This document shows, one piece after another, positions 54,850-63,612 of a DNA stretch of 64,000 nt (position 1 is its first letter; every line of letters starts with the position of its first letter). Origin of the DNA: Candidatus Omnitrophota bacterium (GTDB lineage: Bacteria; Hinthialibacterota; Hinthialibacteria; Hinthialibacterales; Hinthialibacteraceae); assembly GCA_003598175.1 (NCBI GenBank), contig QZKN01000043.1, positions 1 to 64,000 of the forward strand, read 5' to 3'. The notes beneath the pieces are model-generated. The model ran no database searches. It was not told the DNA's origin and was given only the letters and a program-made list of their open reading frames with translations. The translations under genes and the position numbers were made by a program.

Positions 54850-56796
54850 TTATTGAACGTCGAATGTGTACAACGTCACGCTGATCGGTTCCACGCGGAG
54901 CTGATTGGACGCGCGCGTGATTTGATTTTCCACGATGTTCACGACTTGCTCTTTCCCCGGCGCATTGTGCAGCATTTTGTCGTTGCCGCTAATGGTTCGG
55001 CGTATGCCTTCTTTCTTCAATTCCGCGCCTTGGATGTTCAGATCAAGCGTCATCGCTGTGTTCGTGGGATTCACGACTGCTATCGTCATCGATTTTTTAT
55101 CGGCGGTGAGGGCCGCGGCGACGTCCAGCGGTTTTTCGACGCCTTTCACTTCGACGGGGATGACGCCGAAGTGATGGCGATACAATTGCAGCGCCAATCC
55201 CGTCGTTTCCATTTGCGCTTCGGTTTTGTTGGTTTTGATCGCGCCGATGACGTTGACGGTCTGGGCGTAATTGGCCATGAAATAGATGTCGCTGTTGCGG
55301 AAATATTCGTGCAGGCCGGCGGCGATGCCCAGCGCGTCCTGCAAATAATATTGCACGCCGAGTTCGCCGTAGATGTAGCGGCCGTACCAATAATTCCATT
55401 CGTCCATGGCGATACGGATGTCTTTTTGCGCCAATCCGTCGATGGTTTTGCGATATTCGCGATGGGCGTCGGCCACACGCTTGATGTCGTCGGGAATCTG
55501 CGCGACGTGTTCCGCCAGGTCCTTTTTGTTTTTACGATAAATGTGTTCGCTGATCAGATCCATATGATCGCCGCAGTGGGTCAGCATGGTTTTGCTCCAA
55601 TCCCCCACACTTCCGACAGCAATCAGTTTTGTGGAAGGATCGACGGCGCGGATCAATTCCACGCAGCGATTGTTTTTCTTCACATACTCTTCCAGCGGCA
55701 TATGTCCTTTTTGCCAATCGCCGTACATCTCATTGCCGATGGCCCACCATATTACGCAGAAGGGTTCCGGGCGTCCGTTTTCGGCGCGCCATTTTCCCAT
55801 TTTTGTGTCGGCGGCGCCGTTGCAATATTCCACCTGCTCCGCCGCCAATTCCACCGAGCCCAAACCGGTGTTGACCGCGATATACGGCTCCGTATCCAGC
55901 AATTCACACAAATCGATGAATTCGTGAATACCCACGTCATTCGGTTCGATTCCCGTCCATGCGGGATTTTTTCGCGGCGGGCGTTTGTCGCGGTCGCCGA
56001 CTCCGTCTTTCCAATTATAGTCGCTGACGAAGTTGCCGCCCGGCCAGCGATAAACGGGGGAGTCCAATTCTTTCAGCAATATCAATGTGTCCGGACGGAA
56101 ACCTTTTACGTTGTCCGTGGGCATCAATGAAACCGTTCCGATGCGATACGTTCCTTTTCCCGATCCTGTGATTCGCAGGATTCCCTTCGTGGTGTTTTCT
56201 TTGGCGCGGAAATAAAAGACCTGTTTTTGGTAATCGGATTTCAACGTCGGAATCGTGACCACCAGCTTGTCATTCTCACGGTCTCCCCAAATCAGACTCA
56301 CTTGAATGGGGGCCGCTTCCATGTCGCCGCATACGTATACATATCCGACGTATTCTTTCCCGGCGAGTAAAGCCAATTCGCCTTGTTCGATGCCGCCCGG
56401 AGCGCCGGATTGCCGAATTTCCGGCGTCTGTTCGCCGACGAAGGCATTTTTTTTCAGCATGTGCACTGATTGTTCGCCGCCGATCACTTTCCAGGGCGAA
56501 CCGGTCAGAATCGGGAATTCACCGCCGCTCCAGAAACTACGATCGTTGAAGGTTCCCCACGGTTTGAATTCGTTGGTGATCGGATAATAAAACTTGCGGT
56601 CTTCCAACATCTCGGCCCAAATGCCGCCATAGATGCACCTGCCGAGGTGTTCGATAAATTGGCCGTAGATGTATTTGGAAATCGGTTCTCCCGTTTTTGT
56701 GACGTCGATTGCGACCGTTGTGTCACTCCAAATGTTACCAGCCGGGATGGACATACATATGATTAAAGACAGACATAAAGCGGTTTTTATTCTCAT
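54850..56796 (-). CDS. Secreted GH51-type alpha-L-arabinofuranosidase
   Basis: 648 residues. Signal peptide (MRIKTALCLSLIICMSIPAGNIWS). The GH51 start GEPISKYIYGQFIEHLGRCIYGGIWAEML and the RWPGGNFVSDYNWKDGVG segment are clear. The acid/base Glu is in WWAIGNEMYGDWQ (~354) and the nucleophile Glu in IAMDEWNYWYGRY (~462). A C-terminal beta-sandwich closes the protein. It releases terminal alpha-L-arabinofuranose from arabinan or arabinoxylan. AGGAG lies nine bases before the ATG. Gaps of 72 and 44 bases tie it to the LamG and GH127 genes. Confidence 0.93.
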   Translation of the reverse strand: MRIKTALCLSLIICMSIPAGNIWSDTTVAIDVTKTGEPISKYIYGQFIEHLGRCIYGGIWAEMLEDRKFYYPITNEFKPWGTFNDRSFWSGGEFPILTGSPWKVIGGEQSVHMLKKNAFVGEQTPEIRQSGAPGGIEQGELALLAGKEYVGYVYVCGDMEAAPIQVSLIWGDRENDKLVVTIPTLKSDYQKQVFYFRAKENTTKGILRITGSGKGTYRIGTVSLMPTDNVKGFRPDTLILLKELDSPVYRWPGGNFVSDYNWKDGVGDRDKRPPRKNPAWTGIEPNDVGIHEFIDLCELLDTEPYIAVNTGLGSVELAAEQVEYCNGAADTKMGKWRAENGRPEPFCVIWWAIGNEMYGDWQKGHMPLEEYVKKNNRCVELIRAVDPSTKLIAVGSVGDWSKTMLTHCGDHMDLISEHIYRKNKKDLAEHVAQIPDDIKRVADAHREYRKTIDGLAQKDIRIAMDEWNYWYGRYIYGELGVQYYLQDALGIAAGLHEYFRNSDIYFMANYAQTVNVIGAIKTNKTEAQMETTGLALQLYRHHFGVIPVEVKGVEKPLDVAAALTADKKSMTIAVVNPTNTAMTLDLNIQGAELKKEGIRRTISGNDKMLHNAPGKEQVVNIVENQITRASNQLRVEPISVTLYTFDVQ

Positions 56797-56868
56797 GATT
56801 TGTATTCTCCTGAAAAATCCATTGGAATGACTTCCCTAATATCGTTTGATTACACTATTGTGTTTGCT

Positions 56869-58305
56869 TTAATATAAACTCCAATCCATGACCGGCACGT
56901 CGCCGATGATCAGCGCATCGTTGCCGTTGCCGGTGAGATCGGTCAACATATAGCCGTCGATGGCGCGCGAGGAAAGATAAACGAGCAGGCCGTTTTGTTT
57001 CATGGCGGCGATGTTTTCCGTCTCCGGAGTGACGGATAGGAGATTGCGAATTTCCGCTTCGCTCAAAGCCTTGTTCCAAATGCGAATATTATCCATTCGC
57101 CCGACGAACTTCTGACTTTCGACGGCCACATAGCCATCCGTGTCGGACGCCACGCCGATAAACACCGGCGCGTCTCCCCAACCGATCAAATCGCCCGCCG
57201 CCGCAACGTCGGCGACCACAATTCCGTTGTAATAGAGTTTCAAACGACTCTGATCGAATGTTCCGCAAATGTGGACCCACGAGTTTGCCGGCGGCACCGG
57301 CGCGGCCGTATCGGCCAACAGCTGAATCGAGGTGTGTATGTGATTTCCAAAATGCGATGTCGAGTACAATCCGACATATTCGGAGGATGGTCCCCGCCCC
57401 ACGATCCCGCGAAATCCCACGGTTCGCGAGTGCAAAACCGGATCCGGATAAATCCATGCTTCAAAGCTGATTTGGTTGAGATTGAACGGTTCGCCGTTCT
57501 CGATGATTGCGTAGGTCGTCTCTCCGTCGAACGCAAGCCCGTTCTCCGGCTTGAACGAAAGGAAACTTTCATCCACGGTAAACGTATTAAATACGCCGTT
57601 GTGACCGTTTCCGGTTAAATCCCTCACCAGCGCGCCTTCCACCGAGCGAGCCGCCCAATATGCGATGAGGCCGTTTGCCTTCATTTCCACGATATTTTCA
57701 TTCTCCGGCCGGGTTTGCACCAATTTGAGAATTTCCGCATCGGTCAACTCGCGATTCCAAATGCGCAGGTTTTCCAATTCGCCGTCCATATGCCGTAAAC
57801 CGGGTTCGAGAGCGCCGATATAAAGCGGATGATCGGTTTCCCACATATACGAAAATGTCGTATTTTCGTTCATCAGGACGCCGTTATAATACAGCCGCTT
57901 GATCCCTCCATACGTAAATACGCCTGTCATATGTACCCACGTATCCGCCGGTGGAGGCAGCGCATTGGCATGGGTGTACCCTTCGTCGCTGCCGACGAGA
58001 AAACGCACGCGATCGTAGAGATAAAACGTGAAATCCCGCCCCGCCGCGCCGCGATTCATGAACACCTGATTTTCATGGATGTCGTTGAACCGCACCCACG
58101 TCTCCAGCGTAAATTCATCCAGGTTGAACGGTTCGCTTTCGTTGACCAGAATGTAAGTGGTTGCTCCATCGAAGGAAATCCCATACTCGGGTTTGAACGT
58201 CAGGTTACTTTCGTCAGGCGCTTCCACCTGCGCGAACGCGGTAAATGAGAACAACCATAATATCATGACTGATACCATTCGAATTTCTGCACAAAGTCTT
58301 TTCAT
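56869..58305 (-). CDS. Secreted double LamG (concanavalin-like) protein
   Basis: About 478 residues. ATG 58305 follows AGAGGAG by 8 bases and yields a signal peptide (MKRLCAEIRMVSVMILWLFSFTAFA). Two LamG-like jelly-roll domains, ~30-210 and ~235-440, carry similar openings (GISFDGATTYILVNESEPFNLDEF; GLAFDGETTYAIIENGEPFNLNQ) and a common ILKLVQTRPENENI/IRNLLSVTPETENI tail, so one arose by duplication. Such domains often bind sugars or calcium-dependent ligands. First gene of the arabinose operon and plausibly the substrate-binding component; binding is inferred from fold. Confidence 0.85.
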   Translation of the reverse strand: MKRLCAEIRMVSVMILWLFSFTAFAQVEAPDESNLTFKPEYGISFDGATTYILVNESEPFNLDEFTLETWVRFNDIHENQVFMNRGAAGRDFTFYLYDRVRFLVGSDEGYTHANALPPPADTWVHMTGVFTYGGIKRLYYNGVLMNENTTFSYMWETDHPLYIGALEPGLRHMDGELENLRIWNRELTDAEILKLVQTRPENENIVEMKANGLIAYWAARSVEGALVRDLTGNGHNGVFNTFTVDESFLSFKPENGLAFDGETTYAIIENGEPFNLNQISFEAWIYPDPVLHSRTVGFRGIVGRGPSSEYVGLYSTSHFGNHIHTSIQLLADTAAPVPPANSWVHICGTFDQSRLKLYYNGIVVADVAAAGDLIGWGDAPVFIGVASDTDGYVAVESQKFVGRMDNIRIWNKALSEAEIRNLLSVTPETENIAAMKQNGLLVYLSSRAIDGYMLTDLTGNGNDALIIGDVPVMDWSLY

Positions 58306-58397
58306 TATGTATTCTCCTCTCATACATCAGATTTGTTTTTTTGATCATTACCATAATAAAAAAACAAAATGTATTTTCACCATTACCGCGTTTCGAT

Positions 58398-58495
58398 GTG
58401 GGTAGAGCAAGCGTTCTTGCCTGCACGAACGATGCCGGCGGGGACGCCTGGTCTCCCCGGAAAGATGCGGGCGGGATGCCCGCGCTCCCGGATTT
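58398..58495. repeat. Composite palindromic repeat block
   Basis: Begins GTGGGTAGAGCAAGCG like the repeat at 3708 and ends with GCGGG..CCCGC stems like the one at 7453. Located between the LamG gene's start and the pseudopilin's 3' end. Confidence 0.7.
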
Positions 58496-58510
58496 TCATC
58501 GTAACCGTGA

Positions 58511-59080
58511 TCACGGCCCAAAGCGATAAATGTCCCCATCGCTGATCAGGCCGTTGGATACGTGGTACCATACCAGATATTGTTTTTCCGTCGATTCGTA
58601 ATCCTCATCCGGTCCGAAACTCATGATCGCCCAGCCGCCTCGTTGATATTTGATATGTCGCAAATCCGGATGATCGAACCAGGTCAATTGCCGGCGATGA
58701 TCCATGGTGTCGGGTCCCCAAAACGGATAGACCGCATTCGCTTCGATATCGATTTTGTTGAACACGTCCCGCACGCTGGCGGTCATGTAGGCGACGGGAG
58801 TGGTGAGGCGAAGGAAACGAAAAATCCGTGGATTGATAAACGTGGTCGTGTCGGGAACATACGTGTGCGGATAGCGTTCGTGATCGATGGCGTACATCTC
58901 CAGCGCCGATCCGATCGCCTTCATGTTTCCTTCCGTAGCGGCGATTTTTGCCCGCAGCTGCGCGTTGAGGAAATTGGGCACGGCGATGGCGGCCAGAATG
59001 CCGATGATGGCTACAACGATTAACAATTCAATCAAGGTAAAGCCGTATAGTGATTCGTTTTTTGCCATTTTTGAACTCAT
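58511..59080 (-). CDS. GspG/type IV pilin-like pseudopilin
   Basis: 189 residues. After a short leader ending in Gly comes the N-methylated helix FTLIELLIVVAIIGILAAIAVPNF, with the Glu5 of the mature protein. The helix is extended by NAQLRAKIAATEGNMKAIGSALEMYAIDHERYP. The C-terminal globular part has a GGWAIMSFGPDEDYES segment and ends GLISDGDIYRFGP, resembling pseudopilin-like genes of several uncultured phyla. Matured by prepilin peptidase and assembled into a type II secretion or pilus-like fibre. Isolated; no other secretion gene is nearby. Confidence 0.9.
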   Translation of the reverse strand: MSSKMAKNESLYGFTLIELLIVVAIIGILAAIAVPNFLNAQLRAKIAATEGNMKAIGSALEMYAIDHERYPHTYVPDTTTFINPRIFRFLRLTTPVAYMTASVRDVFNKIDIEANAVYPFWGPDTMDHRRQLTWFDHPDLRHIKYQRGGWAIMSFGPDEDYESTEKQYLVWYHVSNGLISDGDIYRFGP

Positions 59081-59523
59081 GTCGATGTTATACCAAGATC
59101 GTGTGCATCCATTTTATGGTAATCCCAATCAATACTCAATGAGCAGAGAATGAGAGGATCATGAAATTGGATTGCTGGAGGATTTGGAAAGAAGAAAGGA
59201 AAGCATCTACTTCCCTTCCTATCATTTCTATCTGTAAAGCGGATGGAAAATCATTCAGCGGTGTTGTTGATCAAGAGTGCAAATAGGTTAAACCGTTCCT
59301 CGGTGAATCCCATTCCGATTTCTCCGTGCAATCGAATACAGAAACGGATCGAATCCGTGAAGGAGGTATAGTGTACCCCCTATGTCAAGACAGAAAAACC
59401 GGAATTCACAGCCAGTTGACATCCACACAAGCAACGCCGACCGTATCATCGCAATTCATTGATACATAGTGTCCACTTATCTCCCCATTCCTCGTGTTAA
59501 TGGAGAGAGGATTGAACAGAGTT
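59081..59523. other. Intergenic region before the ECF sigma operon
   Basis: 443 bases. A TTGACA at 59416 and TATCAT at 59444 are 22 bases apart, too far for a standard sigma-70 promoter. A 41-codon frame at 59161-59286 has a GAGAGG site but no family features. Nothing else was recognised. Confidence 0.4.
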
Positions 59524-60081
59524 ATGGATTCAACCGATGTAGTCAGCCGGATGCTCCGCGGAGAGAGAAGCGCGTTTGAAGACGTCATGCGTTGGTATGC
59601 GCCGGATGTGCTGCGCCTTGCGTATTTATTGCTTCAAGACCGGGATGAAGCGGAAGACGTGCTGCAGGAATCGCTTCTGAAAATGATTCAACGGTTGAAA
59701 AGCGGAACGTTTCATACTCGAAATGGCTCCATCAAAGGCTTTCTTCTCACGTGCGCACGGAATTTGTGTATCGACCGATTACGAAAAAAAGTGAATTTCA
59801 CTTCGAGCGAAGAGGAATTGGTGTTATTGGAATCCATTCCTGATCCGGGGGATCATCCAGGATCGAAGGAACAGTCTCAAATTTTACAGGATCGATTGGA
59901 TTGGGCATTGTCACAATTATCCGTTCAACAGCGCACCATTTTGATCCTTTTTGAATTGAACGGCGATCGCTACGAAGAGATCGCGAAAGCGCTCCATATT
60001 TCAATGGAAACGGTGCGAAAAAGTCTTTATCGAACCCGTCAAAGACTTCGCGCCCTGCTGACGCCATACCGAGGTGAATGA
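59524..60081 (+). CDS. ECF-type RNA polymerase sigma factor
   Basis: About 185 residues. Region 2 (FEDVMRWYAPDVLRLAYLLLQDRDEAEDVLQESLLKM), the inter-domain GFLLTCARNLCIDRLRKK and region 4 (LSQLSVQQRTILILFELNGDRYEEIAKALHISMETVRKSLYRTRQRLRALL) are complete. Upstream in-frame starts (59494, 59500) lack a binding site and family sequence. The next gene's ATG overlaps its stop (ATGA), so the FecR-like regulator is translated with it, the common anti-sigma arrangement. Confidence 0.92.
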   Translation: MDSTDVVSRMLRGERSAFEDVMRWYAPDVLRLAYLLLQDRDEAEDVLQESLLKMIQRLKSGTFHTRNGSIKGFLLTCARNLCIDRLRKKVNFTSSEEELVLLESIPDPGDHPGSKEQSQILQDRLDWALSQLSVQQRTILILFELNGDRYEEIAKALHISMETVRKSLYRTRQRLRALLTPYRGE

Positions 60082-60722
60082 TGAAGGATCAGGAATTCAA
60101 TGAAAATCGTAAATCGATCCAATCTCCGGATGAGGATCAATGGATTCGTGAAGCATTGTGCGACTATCCCGTTTGGGAAGTCGATTCACAATCCTACGTT
60201 CAGCAGATGATGGACGCATTGAATTCGTCGAAATCTCAGAAATGGAAAAAAGTATTCCAAGCGGATCGGCCAATTTGGCGTCTTGATTGGAGATGGGGAA
60301 TGGCGATGGGTTTGGCCATCATAGCTTTTGTTACGGTGTTATGGTTTCCCTTGGATTCAAAGCCGGTTTCCAGTTCGATTCAGTGGATTTCATTCCCCTC
60401 GAATCAATTGGTCGATGCTCCTATTTCCTGGAAAAATCAATTGGATGAAGGGAAAGCCGTATCCGTTCCACCCAATGTCAAAGCGCGCATTCATTTGGTG
60501 GATGGATCGACTTTGGATTGTTCCCCTCGCACGATCCTGGCCGTGAAGTACCAAGCCATACGCCGGATCGATTTATCCAGCGGCATGATTGAAGTGACGG
60601 CGGCGCACCTGCCGGATAAACCGATGCGTGTAAGCACCCCATTCAACACCCTTGAAGTCATTGGAACGAAATTCACTGTGGAACTGCTGTCCGAGTCTAC
60701 CGGAAAGGAAAACGAATCATGA
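60078..60722 (+). CDS. FecR-like anti-sigma factor
   Basis: 214 residues. N-terminal ~70 cytoplasmic residues, one membrane segment (GMAMGLAIIAFVTVLWFPL, ~75-93) and a periplasmic FecR-like beta domain (ARIHLVDGSTLDCSPRTILAV, RIDLSSGMIEVTAAHLPDKPMRVSTPFNTLEVIGTKFTVEL). Such proteins sequester the cognate ECF sigma until signalled. Coupled by 4-base overlaps to both the sigma gene before and the secreted protein after, so all three form one operon. Confidence 0.88.
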   Translation: MMKDQEFNENRKSIQSPDEDQWIREALCDYPVWEVDSQSYVQQMMDALNSSKSQKWKKVFQADRPIWRLDWRWGMAMGLAIIAFVTVLWFPLDSKPVSSSIQWISFPSNQLVDAPISWKNQLDEGKAVSVPPNVKARIHLVDGSTLDCSPRTILAVKYQAIRRIDLSSGMIEVTAAHLPDKPMRVSTPFNTLEVIGTKFTVELLSESTGKENES

Positions 60723-63508
60723 AAAAGAATTCATTGATCTTAAATACAGTTTTCGTATTATTCATCTCAAATTGTATTTTCGGCTTTTGTGAAGAAACGA
60801 AGAGGATTTCCGACGTGGAATCCGTGCGAATTACCGTAAAAGAGGGGAAAGTGTTTGATGAAAAAACCGGACGAACGCTGGTCGCCGGTGACCGGTTGGT
60901 GTTACATGCCAATGGAGAATCGGAATGGACAAATTCACAAACGGCTCCAAATCCTGTTCAACCAGGTCCGGCCAATGGCAATTTGCCGGTTCCGAATATT
61001 CCATTGCAGGAGGATTCGAATGCCACCCCCCAAATAACAAAGCGGGAGATCTCCATTCAAGGGGAAGTGGTGGATGGGAAAGGACAGCCCGTTTGGGATG
61101 CACAAGTCATGATCAATGGAAGTACGGAACATGTGTTGATGACGGGTAATCAATTTTCGATGGAATCGCTATCTCCAGGTGAATATCAAATTAAGGCGAG
61201 TCACCCCACATTGCTTGGCGTTACGAAAAACGTGCAGGCAGGAGAAACGATTACTCTCCAGCTAAGAGAAAAAGCGCAGGTGGTCGTGGCCGTGAAAACA
61301 AAACGAGGGGAACCTGTCCCTGGCGCGTGGATCGATTTCTTGTCAGCGAAAGATCAACGATTTATCAAAGCGATTCGCGAAAAGTCCGATGCGGAAGGCC
61401 GGGTGGTGTTTGACCAGGTCCTGCCGGGGAACTATACCTTGGGCGTTGAACACGCCTGGTATATTTCCAGCAGCCGTACAGCGATTGAGGTGGATGAGGC
61501 GATGGAAGTAGTCGAACTGGTTCTGCCGGATAATTCGCTGTCCGTTTCGGGAAAAGTTACCGATGCTAAAACCGGCGAAGTTTTACCCAATATTCCGATC
61601 GTTTGCGGATTGGATAAGGGACAGTCGGTTTATGGCGCAAAAGGGTATCCGCTTGAGGCAACGCGAGTGGTAACTACCGATGCCGAGGGAAATTACAGTG
61701 TAGATAACCTCTGGAGTGGTCGTTATATCCTTTATGTAGATGATATGGAAGGGTATCTCAGCGGGAACCAACTGGCGATGGAATCACGCGGGGGAGTGGA
61801 CCAAACACGAGTTGTTCTAACCGACGCTGAAGCAGATAACGTCAACTTTCAGTTGAAACACTCCTGGATGGTCTCCGGTACTGTGTATGACTGGCAAAAC
61901 ATACCGTTGCCGAATGTGCCGGTTTCCGTGCTTGTTTGGCATGAACATCGCGGCCGGGAAGATGATAGAAGCACCGTTCAAACCGACGAACAGGGATATT
62001 ATGAAATTGTGGGGAAAACAGAAGTCATCCCTGGATGTAAAATACAGACGAAATCAGCGCATAATTTGTATTGGGGCGGGTATTCGGAGGATTTCATAAT
62101 TGAACCGGGCCAGCGTATGGATGGTATTGATATCCACTTCAAAGGGACTGCCATCATTCGCGGGACCGTACGGAATGAACAGGGAGAACCACTACATAAT
62201 GCCTTGGTCCAGTTTTGGAGTGATTGGAAAGAATCATACCCAGGCGCTGAAACCGAAGATATTGAAGGATATGCAGTCCGAACCGATCAAAACGGCTGCT
62301 ACGAGTGCATCATTAGACAGCCGGGAAAATACACGGCATTATCGGATGCGGTTGGGTATCGTTCCACCGTGGATGATCAGGCGCTACAACAATTGAATAT
62401 CGAAATCAGCGATGAACCGATTTACGTCGACTTCACACTCTTGCCGGGAGAAGATAAAACGGTTGAAGGGATCGTTGTTAATGAAGAGGGTGAACCGGTG
62501 GAAGGAATCACCGTGCGGCTTATGCCGTGTACTATAGCAAAATACAAAGATTACTATGCCTATAGCTCTAATAATTATCAAACATCGTTACTACACACAA
62601 CCGATTCCAGCGGTACATTCTGTTTTGATGTGGATTTCTTCGATCCGAATATTTTTACAAACTCCCCATTGGCCCTTGAGCAAATTCTTTCCGGACAGGC
62701 AAAACCGTTGCAAATCTCAATCGATGATAATGACGCGTACCAGGTTACCGTCCATCCAATCACGAAATCTTCCCACAGAATGATTCAATATCCGGGAGAA
62801 AAAGATCTTCGAATTGAAGTTGAACGTAAAGAACAAGCAAGTGGTGCCGGTTTTGCGACCTTGGCGGGTCGAGTGGTCGATTCGTTCGGAATTCCGGTAA
62901 CACAATTTGAAATGGTTGTTATCCCCGGCTGGCCGCCGCAGCGTTTTGAAGACGGAACCCCCTATCATCAATGGAGCCCGGTTTATTCGTCGGATGGCCG
63001 GTTCCAAATTGATGGGTTGCCGGTCAAACAAGGCGCGTTTTATATCGTGGTGCGTACGGATGAATATGGAATGTCCACCTCAACTCCACTGTCACCGGAG
63101 GCAAATCAGGTTTTGGACAATATCGAGATTGTGGTAGGATCAGGCGTCACCATCACAGGTACCGTTCTTGATGCCATAACCGGTAAACCGATTCCGGATA
63201 TCAAAGTTCTAGCCATGCTGCCTCCTTCGCCCGAACGGCAGCATTTGATGATGACGGATCGAATCATCCTGCGTCGTACGGGTCTGTCAGGGCGCATTGT
63301 TCTGCAGGAACAATCCGTCTTGAATGAATACATCCCCCGCGCCGTGACCGATGCAAAAGGGCGATTTGTGATCAAGAATGCTCCGGTTCCGGCCACGTTC
63401 CTGCATGTTCAGCCCAGCAGGGAATACAATCAATTCGTACGCGCGTTGCGGCCGCTGGAACACGGGCAAACGGTGGAGTTGGGGGAAATAAAAATCAGCC
63501 GCCGGTAA
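60719..63508 (+). CDS. Large secreted protein of repeated carboxypeptidase-regulatory (Cna-B-like) domains
   Basis: 929 residues. Signal peptide MKKNSLILNTVFVLFISNCIFG. Then about eight ~90-residue beta-sandwich units with the pattern I.G.V.D..G.P......V.......T..G.Y..........Y.L, e.g. SVSGKVTDAKTGEVLPNIPIV, VSGTVYDWQNIPLPNVPVS, IIRGTVRNEQGEPLHNALVQF, VEGIVVNEEGEPVEGITVRL, LAGRVVDSFGIPVTQFEM and ITGTVLDAITGKPIPDIKV. No catalytic domain or membrane anchor is seen. Expressed with its own sigma and FecR-like regulator through a 4-base overlap, so probably the output or sensed component of that system. Confidence 0.85.
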   Translation: MKKNSLILNTVFVLFISNCIFGFCEETKRISDVESVRITVKEGKVFDEKTGRTLVAGDRLVLHANGESEWTNSQTAPNPVQPGPANGNLPVPNIPLQEDSNATPQITKREISIQGEVVDGKGQPVWDAQVMINGSTEHVLMTGNQFSMESLSPGEYQIKASHPTLLGVTKNVQAGETITLQLREKAQVVVAVKTKRGEPVPGAWIDFLSAKDQRFIKAIREKSDAEGRVVFDQVLPGNYTLGVEHAWYISSSRTAIEVDEAMEVVELVLPDNSLSVSGKVTDAKTGEVLPNIPIVCGLDKGQSVYGAKGYPLEATRVVTTDAEGNYSVDNLWSGRYILYVDDMEGYLSGNQLAMESRGGVDQTRVVLTDAEADNVNFQLKHSWMVSGTVYDWQNIPLPNVPVSVLVWHEHRGREDDRSTVQTDEQGYYEIVGKTEVIPGCKIQTKSAHNLYWGGYSEDFIIEPGQRMDGIDIHFKGTAIIRGTVRNEQGEPLHNALVQFWSDWKESYPGAETEDIEGYAVRTDQNGCYECIIRQPGKYTALSDAVGYRSTVDDQALQQLNIEISDEPIYVDFTLLPGEDKTVEGIVVNEEGEPVEGITVRLMPCTIAKYKDYYAYSSNNYQTSLLHTTDSSGTFCFDVDFFDPNIFTNSPLALEQILSGQAKPLQISIDDNDAYQVTVHPITKSSHRMIQYPGEKDLRIEVERKEQASGAGFATLAGRVVDSFGIPVTQFEMVVIPGWPPQRFEDGTPYHQWSPVYSSDGRFQIDGLPVKQGAFYIVVRTDEYGMSTSTPLSPEANQVLDNIEIVVGSGVTITGTVLDAITGKPIPDIKVLAMLPPSPERQHLMMTDRIILRRTGLSGRIVLQEQSVLNEYIPRAVTDAKGRFVIKNAPVPATFLHVQPSREYNQFVRALRPLEHGQTVELGEIKISRR

Positions 63509-63612
63509 AATGAAAGATCACAATTAATCCTTTGGTTTACGGATATTACGAAAGTTGATGCTTTGATTCCGAAAAAAACCCATCCCCAATTCCTATAAGG
63601 ATCATGAAAATT

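Noticed and set aside
59161-59286. 41-codon reading frame with GAGAGG before the ATG
   Set aside because: No family features, unusual residue content and no conserved neighbour; too short to support without comparison.
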